Part shown: positions 1 through 10,440 of the stretch, piece after piece | How positions within the stretch are numbered: position 1 is the first letter of the stretch | Layout: each line of letters starts with the position of its first letter | NCBI GenBank assembly: GCA_030549335.1 | Contig: CM060191.1 | Location: forward strand, 2,361,001-2,425,000 | From: Pontederia crassipes | Taxonomy: Eukaryota > Streptophyta > Magnoliopsida > Commelinales > Pontederiaceae | Reading direction: 5' to 3' | DNA: 64,000 bases | The notes under the pieces: generated by a model | Database searches by the model: none | What the model saw: the letters and a program-made list of their open reading frames with translations, nothing else | Told to the model about the DNA's origin: nothing | Translations under genes and position numbers: made by a program

Positions 1-268
1 TAGTTGAGCAATTATCAACAGTTAGAGTTGATACCTTTTTATCCAAATTCCAATCATATAAACAATTCAAAAGAACCTTCAAAAGCCCTTCGGCATTATG
101 CGGTGCCAGAACATAAAGAAACCTATAAGAATAAAAATGATGCATGTTAAAATTTATAATTTCAAAAGTATATAATAAACATAATATCAAGAGTAATCAA
201 TTAATTACCTCACAAGTCGGTGTTGCAAAATCCAATTGTCATCGATAAAATGAGTTGTAATGGCCATA
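1..268 (-). pseudogene. hAT transposase, continuation beyond the CACTA insertion
   Basis: This is the minus-strand continuation of the transposase interrupted at 269-1802. Codons for MAITTHFIDDNWILQHRL occupy about 211-267, followed by a GTAATT donor and an AT-rich intron. A second exon from about base 127 down to base 1 encodes LAPHNAEGLLKVLLN and ends in VDNCST, which corresponds to the conserved TVDNCSTND motif of hAT transposases. The rest of the catalytic domain and the dimerisation domain are outside the window. Confidence 0.75.
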
Positions 269-1802
269 CACTACAAGAAAATCACGATTTTCCGATGGGC
301 AATTTTCGACGGTTCGAAATCCGTCGTAATTTGCGACGAATTTTTTGACGGTTTCATTTTCGACGGATTTTTCAACGGTCATGACCGTCGGAAATGATTT
401 ATATTATTATTTATTTTTTCGACGATTAGAAACGTCGATATTTCGACGGTCACGACCGTCAAAAATAAAAAAAAATTATGTAATTTATTATATTATTATT
501 TAATTTTTCCGACAGATTTTTCAGCGGTTACGATCGTTAGAAATAAAGAAACTAAATTATGTATTTTTTTATATTATTATTTAATTTTTCGACGATTAGG
601 AATGTCGATATTTTCGACGGATATCCATCCGTCGCAATTTTCGACGGTCGTAACCGTCGGTAAATGTATAATAATATCATATGACGAGTATTTTATTAAT
701 ATAACTAGCGACGGTCCAAACCGTCGCTAGTTATATTAATAAAATACTCTCCATATGATATTATCATACATTTACCGACGTCGCAATTACCGATCGGTAA
801 AATAAAAAATAAATATTATATATAACTAAATATATTTTCGACGGTCACAACCGTCGGTAATTTTAAAAATAGTTAATATTTACGTTTTCGACGGTCAGAA
901 CCGTCGGTATTTTAAATTTCATTATCCCGCTTTTTTTTCTTTTCCCGCTTTCTCTCATCTTTTCCCCTTATATATAATTCCTCCTCTCCTCTCCTCTCCT
1001 CTCTCCTCTCTCTCTCTCCCCCTCTCCCTCTCCCGATCGCGCCAGCGACTCTCCTGCACCGGACGCCGGCAACCCTCCTGCGCCGACGACCCTCTCCCGC
1101 ACCGGCGATCCTCTCCCGCACCGGCGACCCTCTCCCAAGCCGACGTCTCTCTCTTTCTCTCTCCAGCCGGAGGCCGCTGTCGGCCGGATCGACCGTCGGG
1201 CGGCCCCCAGCGGTCGGATCGGCCGCCTGGCTGCCGGATCCGACCTCCAACGGCCGGATCGGTCGCCTGGCGGGGGATCCGGTCTCTCGCGACAGGATCG
1301 GGCGTCGATGGCCCGGACCCGGCGGCGGCGACCGGATTTGGCGCCAGGCGGCCGGATTTGGCCGCGGCCAAATCTGGCCGCTAATTTTTTTATATTTTAA
1401 AAAACCTTTGCGACGGTTGCGACCGCCGAAAGATCGACGGTTGTGACAATCGTCGAAAGTTTCGACGGTTGCGACCGTAAAAAATTATCGACGGTTCAAA
1501 GCGTCGTCCTTTTCCGACGGTTGCAACCGTCGGAACTTTCGACGGTTCGAACCGTCGACCTTTTCCGGTGGTTGCAACCGTCGAAAACTTTCGACGATTG
1601 GAACCATCGGGACTTTTTTTGACGGTTCTAACCGTCGATATTTCCGACGAATTTTTTTCGATCGTCGCAAATCGATTTGCGACGAGCATTTTTTTGATGG
1701 ATCATTTCCGACTGTAAAACCATCGGTAATCGCATTACCGACGGTTTTTGGGCTGATTACTAACAGTTCGGACCGTCGGTAATCAACATTTTTCTAGTAG
1801 TG
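269..1802. mobile_element. Non-autonomous CACTA (En/Spm) element
   Basis: The 1534-bp element starts CACTACAAGAAAA (269) and ends TTTTTCTAGTAGTG (1802), an inverted pair with one mismatch, and is flanked by the 3-bp duplication ATA (266-268 and 1803-1805), as expected for CACTA transposons. Both subterminal regions are packed with dozens of direct and inverted copies of a CGACGGT/ACCGTCG motif, the kind of array that binds CACTA transposases. No transposase is encoded. The internal 950-1390 stretch is CT- then GC-rich and has only shadow ORFs. The element sits inside the hAT transposase exon. Confidence 0.92.
661..774. repeat. Long near-perfect inverted repeat inside the CACTA element
   Basis: The arms at 661-714 and about 720-774 are reverse complements with only small differences, separated by a loop of about 5 bases. 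A transcript would fold into a hairpin of roughly 54 bp. The base of the hairpin contains the same CGACGGT motif as the subterminal arrays. Confidence 0.85.
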
Positions 1803-2435
1803 ATATAACATTTATTTTGATTACTAGAAGTCCACATATCAGTAGTTATTGCAATACGACTTGAATTCCTTTCAAGAATATTTGATGTCTATCCTTCTCA
1901 ATTCCAAATAGCTTCAGAATATCACTTTTTATAGTATTACAAGAAATCATTGAATAAAGGTTGCATAGCACCACAAAATCGTCTAAACCCAACATGATCA
2001 ACTATAGAAAGAGGATACTCATGAAGGACAATCATATTTGCAAGTTCCTTTCTTGCAACATCTTGACTAAATGAATAATTACCAACAACAAATGTATCAC
2101 ATTTATTGTCTAAAGTTGGTAAATTTTTTAAAGTTGCTTGCTTTGGTCCTCTTGTTGTACGAAACTTGCAAATTTTTATATGATCATGCAAATGCGAAGT
2201 TCCATTTTTTGTATCGCCACAAATATTCTTTTGACAATACTTGCATATTGGACGAAATTTTCCATCAATTAATTCTCTATGATAATGACTCCATGCTTGA
2301 GAAGTTAAACCTTTTTTGTTTGGGCTTCCTTCTTTCTTCTGATTTTCATTTTCGGAACTTGCCGGGGTATTCTCGGATTGAATTGTATTACTTTCGACTA
2401 TAGTGATAGATTGATTATCCGCTCCATCTATTTCT
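1803..2435 (-). pseudogene. hAT transposase (BED zinc finger), broken
   Basis: A plausible 3' splice site (TTTGCAG) precedes base 2435, after which the frame encodes an acidic Ser/Asn-rich stretch and a BED zinc finger with a CKYCQ half-site and an HLxxHIKIC half-site, which binds element ends. The frame stops at 1937-1939 just after FNDFL. The next motif (NTIKSDILKLFG, about 1885-1935) continues in another frame, so there is at least one frameshift. The conserved ITTDMWTSSNQ motif ends at 1806 where the CACTA element is inserted. The protein then resumes at base 268 (MAITTHFIDD) and reaches a putative intron donor near 213. A further exon (FLYVLAPHNAEGLL...) runs off base 1. This arrangement is typical of plant RICESLEEPER/DAYSLEEPER-like transposases. 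Confidence 0.8.
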
Positions 2436-2495
2436 GCAAAAAAATTTAAATTAATTAAAATGTGAGTAATTAAAAAAATTACAAAAAAAAATCTG

Positions 2496-2645
2496 CACTG
2501 TGCGCAGAGGTGATTCACCTCTGCGCACAGTGCAGAGGAGTCACCTCTGCGCACAGTGCGCGAGGTGATCACCTCTGCGCACAGTGCGCGAGGTGATCAC
2601 CTCTGCGCACTGTGCGCAGAGGCGATCGCCTCTGCGCGCTGGATC
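2496..2645. repeat. Palindromic GAGGTGATCACCTC array
   Basis: A CTGCGCACAGTGCGC module alternates with AGGTGATCACCT and AGGCGATCGCCT palindromes, repeated about five times in about 28-bp steps. It lies in the leader of the hAT element, immediately upstream of the BED-finger exon on the minus strand. The short ORFs on either strand here are products of the repeat and are not genes. Transposase-binding subterminal repeats are a possible role (inference). Confidence 0.7.
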
Positions 2646-2981
2646 ACCTCTGTGCAGCGTGCAGAGGCGATTTCGTGGCGGCGGCAGCGAAATCGCAGCT
2701 GCGCGCGGCGGCGACTTCGCGCAGAGGCGAAGTCGCATCTGCGCGCGGCGGCGACTTCGCGCAGCGGGGCGGTGGCGAAAGGAGCGGCGGCGAAATCGAA
2801 GATGGAATACCTTGTGAAGATGGAATCGCCGGAGACGACATTGATCGCCGACGAAGGGAAGCCGACGGTCGGCGGTTGGCGATCGGCGGTTTCAGGCCTT
2901 TCAACGGCGGCGGCGACAGATTTGAGATATGAGAGAAAAGGAAGAGAAATGGGAGAAAGAAGAGGGTGTTAGGGTTTAATG

Positions 2982-2982
<1 letters not shown>

Positions 2983-3029
<47 letters not shown>
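2983..3029. repeat. (TA)n microsatellite
   Basis: An uninterrupted TA dinucleotide run of about 47 bp within the hAT element. Confidence 0.95.
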
Positions 3030-3032
<3 letters not shown>

Positions 3033-3589
3033 AAATGGACGGTTCAAATATAATCTAATAAATATAATTATAATAATTATTAATTATAAATAATTATTAA
3101 TAAATATTGGGAACTACCCCCGCCCCAATCCCCGAAAGAGGGGGCGGGGGCAGTTTGGCCCCCATCCCCGCCCCCGCAGGGAAAAAAATCCCCGAATGCG
3201 GAATTGAACATTGCCACAAATTCCGGGGGGGGGGTGGGGAATATTGCCACCCCTACTTCTGTCCGTTGCTCTTCCGGATGCCCGAATATTCGATGTCAGC
3301 TAATATTAAAAGTCTTAAATTTTTAGGAAATTTCAGTGTGTTACATTATATGTTACAAACTATTTATTTGTTTCGTTGGATATGGAAGAAACATTTTTTT
3401 ACCTATTGAACATTGAATCTTTGCAAAATTCATTCTTTGTGATTTGAGTTATCCTAGAATGCTTTCGCCTGAAGGAATTGACATCAAACGTTTGTCTTGG
3501 AGCTGCAGATTGGATTACTTCTTTTACGTCAAAGTGAGGGTAATCCAACACCTTTCGAACATAAGAGAAAACAAACATCACTCCCAAGC

Positions 3590-5400
3590 AAGTAGACTTT
3601 GATGGATTGTGCAATGAAGTCAATGACTTTAGACAAGTTATCCAATACTTGACAATTGCAATGCAACCATTGCAAGCAGCGGAGGAACAATGGGGAAGGC
3701 AACCCCACCAAAGAGTACTTCCAGGCAATGTTGTTAGGGCCGAACCGGACCGGCTGGTCGGACCGTCGACCGGCCACTAACACGGTCTACCATGAGCCCT
3801 AAAACTAGACCCATATTTGGACCGGATTGAACCAGTCAAGACCGGTTAAGAACCAATCAAAATCGGCTAAAACTGGTCAAAACAAAAAAAAACCGGGTTG
3901 AACCACGATTCATGGCCAACAAATTTTTTATTATTTCTTTTGTTAAGAAATAATTTTATAAAGTTTATTATAATAAATATGAAAAATATCTAACAATGGA
4001 CTTTCTCCATAAAGTAACACATTAGCCCACTAGTGTCATCCTTTATTTATAGTTGTCCCATTGCTCATATGTTGCTAATATTATGAATGTGGGACTATGT
4101 TGGTACACCTTACTTGCTCTTTTTTCCTTCATTTAGTCTAGAATTTACTAAGCTTTGAACTTTAACTTATGGATTATTATTTTATTCAAAATTTTAATAT
4201 CATAAACGTATATTATAATATAAGTTAATTATATATTTATTATATTATATTATATATAATATTTTTTATATTAGATAAATTAGTTAGAAATGAAAGGTGC
4301 AAACTATAACATACATAACATATGTATAATATACAATAAAACTATAACATACTCAATATAGTATAGTATTATATATATAAATATATATACGCAAATTTAA
4401 AATGCCTTTAATTTAATATTTAATAGGTTCACATTTAATAAATCACTAATTATACTATATATTTATCTATAAAATATATAATCTTTTCATAATATATTGG
4501 AAAAAATATTTATAAAAAATTTAAAGAATAGATAATTTGTATATAATAATGAGATTCAAAACATTTTCATTTATTAAATGTGTAATAATTTTAACATCAA
4601 ATCTTAAATTTAAAATTTATGATTTATGATTGTTATTTTTTGTTTAATTACATTTTTATAGGTATATATTCAAAATATAATAGCTTAATTTAATATACCA
4701 TATTAAATATAATATTTTATTACTATCCGGTCCGATCGATCGGTCTGACCGGTTCGACCTGAAACGGACACCTATCCGAGTCGTTGTTCGGTTCGGTCCT
4801 AACAACATTGCTTCCAGGGGTTCAGCGAGGATGAAGATGACAAACCTCCACGCCAGCAACACAAGGAAGGTGCTAGCTTCAAATCGAAGGTCGATTTTCC
4901 AGTGTTCAACGAACAATTACAGATCAAAGATTTCCTTGATTGGATTGTTGAAGTTGAGAGATATTTTACTACAAGAAAATCCTAGAACAAAAACTAATTA
5001 AGTTGGTTGCTTATCGATTGAAAAAGGGTAGCATAAGCCTAGTGGGAAAGGCTTTAAGCCAAACGTCGGCATCAAGAACGTACTTCAATCCAAACACGAG
5101 GGCGCATAAAGCACTATTTCTACCACTAGATTATGAACAAACTTTATATATATAGTTCCAAGAATGCCGACAAAGCAATCAAGCAAGTAATGCTTACACA
5201 ACTAAATTCTATATATTGTCATCATGTATAGACATATCAAAATATGAAAGCTACCATATTATAGTGTTTTTGTGGGGTCTTCGACCTGTGATCTAGGATC
5301 GGGTAGATATGCAATCTCCAAACACATTGTCAAATGTTGTGTCATTGGTAGAAAAGGCAAAGTGGCAACTAGACAATAATTCAAAAGGATCTTTTAGACC
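3590..5400 (+). pseudogene. gypsy gag remnant
   Basis: Upstream of the MITE the plus strand reads a gag-like helix (FRQVIQYLTIAMQPLQAAEE, about 3627-3690). Downstream of 4818 it continues with an acidic stretch and the gag signature KVDFPVFN...DFLDWIVEVERYF (about 4885-4970), followed by VKLVAYRLK (about 4999-5030) after a short frame change. Frames break repeatedly after that. The gag protein would package the element's RNA; here it cannot be made intact. Confidence 0.75.
3726..4810. mobile_element. hAT-type MITE, CAATGTTGT family, copy 1
   Basis: The 1085-bp element has inverted termini CAATGTTGTTAGGGCCGAAC (3726) and CGGTTCGGTCCTAACAACATTG (ending 4810) and is flanked by the exact 8-bp duplication CTTCCAGG (3718-3725 and 4811-4818). 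Both subterminal regions are rich in ACCGG/CCGGT motifs and the centre is AT-rich without coding capacity. It splits the gypsy gag. The 8-bp duplication and C/TA-type terminus place it in the hAT superfamily. Two other elements starting CAATGTTGT lie at 38961 and 50550. Confidence 0.92.
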
Positions 5401-5739
5401 ATAGCTTCATAAAGCCTCGTACCACTAAAGGAGACAAGTCCAACACAAAAGCTTCGGCATCAAGCTTTGGATCAATAGAAGCTCCACCAATATTCACATA
5501 ATTCATATGCACAACCGATATCAACAATCTACTATCGATGTTGACAACCAGACCACCGATCTAATGAATGCCCGCAATGATCAAGCCTCACCTACGTACA
5601 AGGTGAGACTCGTGTGATTTAGGAAGAAGGGGGAACAAACTCCACTGAATCAAGAAGGCAATGAGGAAAGGTGAGTACAAATTGTATGTCATACAAACAA
5701 TCATGTTGACGTTAAAGAGGGATGACAACACTTAGTGTA

Positions 5740-7560
5740 GTTGCATATTTAAGACCCAAGGCATTGTGAATGGAAAATCATGTGATATCATCATTGATAG
5801 TGGCAGCTCAAAAAACATTATGTCACAATCTTGATTGATCGCCTAAATTTCCCGTTGAACCTCATCCTGCGCCATGTCGAGTTGGTTGCATCAAACGAGG
5901 AATGGATCTGCAAATATCCATGATATGTCAACTGCCATTCTCCATAAGCCATCAATAGCAAGATACTATTACATGTGGTGTCCTCTACTAAGATTCCGCC
6001 GACAAATTGATGCAAGAGACTTTGCATATGGGATGAGAAAAATGTGTGTTCATTTATTAAAAATGGTCAGCATATTCGTCAATGCTCTTAGAGGAACACG
6101 ATAGCCTCACTGCTAAACTCATGATGTTGATTACAAAGTACCATGATTTTGACTACCACATGAGACAAGCTGGTTCCTACTTTGCATTGGTGGAACATAG
6201 TTGCGAGAAAAATACTTGGACTGCTTATGTGCTAGAAATAACTTAACTACTATAGACCTTTCGATCAATAATGTTTGAGGAGTTACCCATTGAGTTGTCA
6301 TCAGATTTGGACATACAGTATCAAATCGATTAATAATACCTGGAGCCAACCTACCAAATCTGCCACATTACCAAATGAATCTCTGTGGACATATGATATT
6401 GAAAGATCAAGTGGAAGAACTAGTTAGCAAAGGACTAATTTGCGAAACCGTTGGTCCTTGTGCTATCCCCACATTGTTAGTCCCTAAGAATGATGGGTCC
6501 TGGTGTATGTGCATTGATAGCCGAACCGAGCAATTAATAAAATGGTTGTGAAATACATATTTCTCATCCCTCGCTTGGAGGATATGCTCGACATGCTCAA
6601 TGATACTAGTATATTCTCTAAATTGGACTTATGAAGCAGTTATCTTCAAATACAGGAGGGGCTCTATGAATAGAAAATGACATTCAAGACAAAGGATGGG
6701 TCTATGAGTTGTTGGTGAAGCTGTTTGGATTGTTAAATGCCCAGCACATTTATGCAAATTATGACACATGTTTTGAAATCACTCTTGGAAAAATGTGTAG
6801 TCATTTATTTCTATGACATATTGATTTATAGTGAATCACGAGTGGAATATTCCAACCATTTGCATGATGTGCTAAAACTTCTATAGGATAACCAACTACA
6901 GCTTAATATGAAAAAAAATGCATTTTCTCATCGATCGATTATTATTCTTGGGGTATATTTTAAGTGTTGCAACAATTGACTAGGACAAGATAAAGATTAT
7001 ATTGACATGGCCAACAACGAAGACCTTAACTCAAGATTAAAGATTTCATGGTTTCATATCATTTGATCATTCGTTCATTCAGAACTTTAGTAGTATCATG
7101 GCACCCATAACAGAATGCACGAACAAGGGCAAATTCAAGTGGACTAGTGTTGTTGAAGCCCGTTTTGTGAGATCAAATGACGCTTGACGACTGCACCTAT
7201 ACTAGCATTACTAGATTTTAATAACATCTTCAAAGTTCAATGTGATGTCTCAACTGTTGGAATTGGAGCAATACTTAATCAAGAGGGAAGATCCAAAGAC
7301 TAGTAGCTTTCCATAATGAAAAGCTTAACGAGGCACAATGAAATTGGACTACGTACAACCTAGAATTTTATTTAGTGGTGCAAGCACTAAAATAATGATA
7401 ACACTATCTAATCCAATGAGAATTTGTCTTGCACGCAAATCATGAAGCGCTCAAACATCTCCAAAACTAGACTCAGTCCAATTGAATGCATATGCATTAG
7501 GTAACCTTTCTTAAAAAATTACATTTGTTATCAAACATAAATCTACTTCTATGAACAGGG
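5740..7560 (+). pseudogene. gypsy protease - reverse transcriptase - RNase H remnant
   Basis: The aspartic protease site DSGS is readable at 5795-5806 within an IDSGSSKNIM context. The RT begins with the DQVEELVSKGLICE block (about 6405-6450) and the [17 protein letters not shown] block (6475-6525). The catalytic box reads VIYFYDILIYS (6800-6832), whereas active gypsy enzymes have F/YxDD, so the first catalytic aspartate has become tyrosine. An RNase H-like LLDFNNIFKVQCDVS motif follows at about 7210-7255. Several stops are present throughout. This is a clearly dead polyprotein. Confidence 0.82.
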
Positions 7561-7576
7561 TGGCTGATGCGAAAAT

Positions 7577-9091
7577 TATTAATGATATAAGACAACAAGT
7601 GCATTAGTTGCTCAAGTAATAAAATAAAAAGTATAAGTTGTCGATCTCACGAGGAACTATTTTACTTATCTATTGAATTTTATAGACTAATATAGGAGAC
7701 ATCATACAACTTGAGGTAAATGTGTTCAGAAAATGAAATTACAGAAAGATAAGATTCTAAAATTAATAATGCATAGGTCCTTATGATGATATATAATGAT
7801 TCGAATAATTTGTAAACTTCTGTAAAACTGATTATCATTAATAAATTCAAATTCAGTCTTTAGATGGATTACGAACACTAAAGATATGATCTTTCTAACT
7901 AGGTAAATCATATATCTTAAATCAATAACAACATACAAGTACTTCATCTATATTTACCCTCAGTTTAATTGAAATTAAGATGTTGTGTTGTAATTTCTAA
8001 ACTACTTAATCATCCACCTGGATTAATTCAAAGAGACCACACAATTTAATATTCCACTCGATTTTATTAAATTGTGACATGCATTGTTTCAACACAAAGT
8101 GAGCAATAAATTCAAAGAGAAAATTATGAACTAATAATTGATTACAATTCCCAATCAATAATCAACTCAAAAGTCATTCAAATATGGAGAAAAACATTAA
8201 GCATAACAAGTATATTCATAAAAACTAAAACTCCTATTATTCAGTTAACATAATTTCTGAAAGTGTTCATACAATAGAACTTTTGCAACTAAAACTAAAG
8301 ATAAAATGAAAATTAATAATTCAAATTATAAAGATAGATAGATAGACATGAAAGCCTAAAACATCATACAATAGAACTTTTTGTGATATTCGTGAAGACT
8401 CGATATTGACCCATAAAATATTCTTATTGAAACCCTTCAACTAGTAACAGTTTGTTAGATAGCTTCATGACTCGTGATGAGTTTTTTCTTATCTGAGACA
8501 CTGGAGGAGCCGTGAAACTATGAGATCCATAAAGATCAACTATAACGACCGTGAAAAATGTCACAACCCATAAGATTTCTTAGTTGAAAGTAAAAAGTGC
8601 TCGCTTTATGAAATATTATAGCTGAAGCGTGAAAATCCGTTGTCACGACCGTGACTAATGTTTCACGGCCCATGCTGAGACACTGGAGGAGCCGTGAAAC
8701 TATGAGATCCATAAAGATCAACTATAACGGCCGTGAAAAATGTCACAGCCCATAAGATTTCTCAGTTGAAAGTAAAAAGTGCTCGCTCTATGAAATATTA
8801 TAGCTGAAGTGTGAAAATCCGTTGTCACGACCGTGACTAATGTTTCACGGCCCATGAGATCATACTTCCTTATAATACAACTCTGTGATAGTCGTGAGCA
8901 TTGCATGTCAGTGCATGAAACAACCTTTTAACGATCATGACAAAAAAGTAACAACTTGTGAAAAGTCAATTTATTTTGGGAAGGTGATTTGACTTTATTT
9001 TATGTGATTCTTCTTTTATTCTCTTCCTTTGTTGTTTTTCATCCATAATTTCTACAAAATATAACAACTAGAGGTAGATTGCTACTTCAAA

Positions 9092-9130
<39 letters not shown>

Positions 9131-9185
9131 TGCTATGATCAAATTAATTACTCAAAATAAGTCTAAATACAAACCTAATTAAGCG
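7577..9185. mobile_element. Unclassified 1.6-kb insertion in the gypsy element
   Basis: The gypsy sequence encoding NRVADAL is interrupted near 7576 (GGTGGCTGATGC) and resumes near 9186 (GGTGGATGCATTAAG). The partial repetition of GGTGG..ATGC on both sides suggests a target duplication of about 9-12 bp that has since lost a few bases. The insert is AT-rich, has no ORF longer than 75 codons, no evident inverted termini, an internal 182-bp tandem duplication and a (TA)n run near its 3' end. A MULE-like or short LTR-type non-autonomous element are both possible. Confidence 0.5.
8493..8857. repeat. 182-bp tandem duplication
   Basis: Two nearly identical copies begin at GAGACACTGGAGG (8495 and 8677), an offset of 182 bp, and differ at only a handful of positions. 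Each carries palindrome-like CACGACCGTGA and GGCCGTGAA motifs. The pair lies inside the unclassified insertion and explains the two near-identical 61-62 codon minus-strand shadow ORFs. Confidence 0.9.
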
Positions 9186-9189
9186 GTGG

Positions 9190-10440
9190 ATGCATTAAGA
9201 GGAGAGCAACCTTATTAGCCACTACACATTCTGTGGTTTTGAGTTTGCATACTTTTCTAGAATTTTATACAACTGATGATGACTTCAAGATTAAATGGGC
9301 ATCATGTTCAGCGGGAAGGAAGAACAGGTGGTTCCCAAATTCATGATGATTTTCTCTTCTATGATAATCGATTATATGTTCCTCGGTCATCAGTCCGTGA
9401 ATTAATTCTATGAGATATTCATGGAGCATATTTCAGGGGACATTTTGGGTGTGACAAAATTGTTGCTGATGTAGAGGAATGATTTTTTTTTGCCACATTT
9501 ATGTCGCGATGTAGATCGCTTTGTGTAGTGCCTATTTGCTAGGTGTCAAAAGGCCAAATGCAAAATACAAGCCTCTACCTCCCTTTTCTAACACCTCAGG
9601 GTCCATGGAGGGACCTTACAATGGATTTTGTTCTAGTACTATCCCGCACGCAATGTGGCGCTGATTTAGTTTTTGTCGTCGTCGGCTGGTCATTGAAGAT
9701 GGCACATTTCATTGCATATAACAAAACTTCATATGTGAGCAAGATTACCCTCTTGTTTTTTTAAAGAAGTTGTTCGTCTTCATGGCTTTCCATCCATCAC
9801 TTCTGATCATGACTCTAAATATTTGTCACATTTTTGGTGCACGTGTGGAACCAACACTTCTTTAAAGTTTAGTAGTACAAGGCACCCATAGTTTGACGGA
9901 CAAAGAGAAGTCATTAATCGTATGATGGACAATCTTATATGCTCTAAATCTGTGGAGAAGCCCAAACAGTGAGGACATTTCCTTTTCACAAGCTGAATTT
10001 GCATATAATTGTAAAGTGAATCATTCGAGTAGTTGTCATTCTTGATTATATATGGGAGATTACCATGACAACCATTTGATCTTGCCTTGCTGCCCCCTGC
10101 GGCCTCTTCTCCGCTTGAGTTTCAAAATATTTATAGAATTCAGTCTCTTGCCAAAGAGCATACGAAATCCACAAATTTGAAATATAAGGAAGCAGTTGAC
10201 TACAAATGACACATCCAATAATGTTCTACCTATGAAAGGAGAATTTTGCAGCTGGATATAAGAAAACTAAAAATAAACAATACGTTCCTTTTCACATTCT
10301 TTGATGTATAAATGATAATGTATATGTGGATCTTCCTAATAATTTTGATATTTTCTCTCCATTTAATGCTGCAGACCTTTCTCATTATTACCCTCTTGAT
10401 CCCCTACCTAACAACTCGAGGTCAAGTTTTTTTATTAGGA
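9190..10440 (+). pseudogene. gypsy integrase remnant
   Basis: Downstream of the insertion the plus strand reads, in shifting frames, a degraded HHCC region (about 9410-9550, ending in an ARCQKAK-like motif) and core fragments such as a [17 protein letters not shown]-like block (about 9767-9825) and a FDGQREVINRMMDNLIC-like block (about 9895-9945). The C-terminal segment ends NAADLSHYYP (about 10365-10395), which resembles gypsy C-termini (NVADL). Stops occur every 20-60 codons. No 3' LTR is recognisable after it. Confidence 0.75.

Larger units (their letters stand above)
1..3255 (-). mobile_element. hAT-family DNA transposon, 5' portion
   Basis: Reading on the minus strand, the element begins at 3255 with the typical hAT terminus TAGGGGTGGCAAT, followed by a C/G-rich subterminal stretch (3110-3250), a (TA)n run, a palindrome-rich leader (2496-2960) and a BED-type transposase. 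Its other end lies beyond base 1. The 8 bp outside the terminus (3256-3263) are the candidate target duplication, but the second copy is not in the window. The transposase coding sequence is interrupted by a CACTA element at 269-1802 and is decayed, so this copy is inactive. Family assignment rests on the terminus plus the BED finger and downstream hAT motifs. Confidence 0.8.
3590..10440 (+). mobile_element. Degenerate Ty3/gypsy retrotransposon (gag-pol remnant)
   Basis: Plus-strand remnants appear in gypsy order: gag (about 3590-5400), protease (about 5740-5830), reverse transcriptase (about 6330-6960), RNase H (about 7180-7560) and integrase (about 9190-10430). Many stops and frameshifts separate them. 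Two insertions interrupt it: a hAT-type MITE at 3726-4810 and a 1.6-kb unit at about 7577-9185. No clear LTR pair, PBS or polypurine tract could be recognised, so the outer limits are approximate. The element is certainly inactive. Confidence 0.85.

Noticed and set aside
912-1689. Minus-strand ORFs of 99-138 codons in the CACTA element.
   Set aside because: Arg/Gly/Pro-rich products of repeat DNA with no transposase similarity.
4968-4980. ACTACAAGAAAAT, resembling a CACTA terminus.
   Set aside because: It falls inside the gypsy gag coding block and has no matching inverted end or 3-bp duplication.
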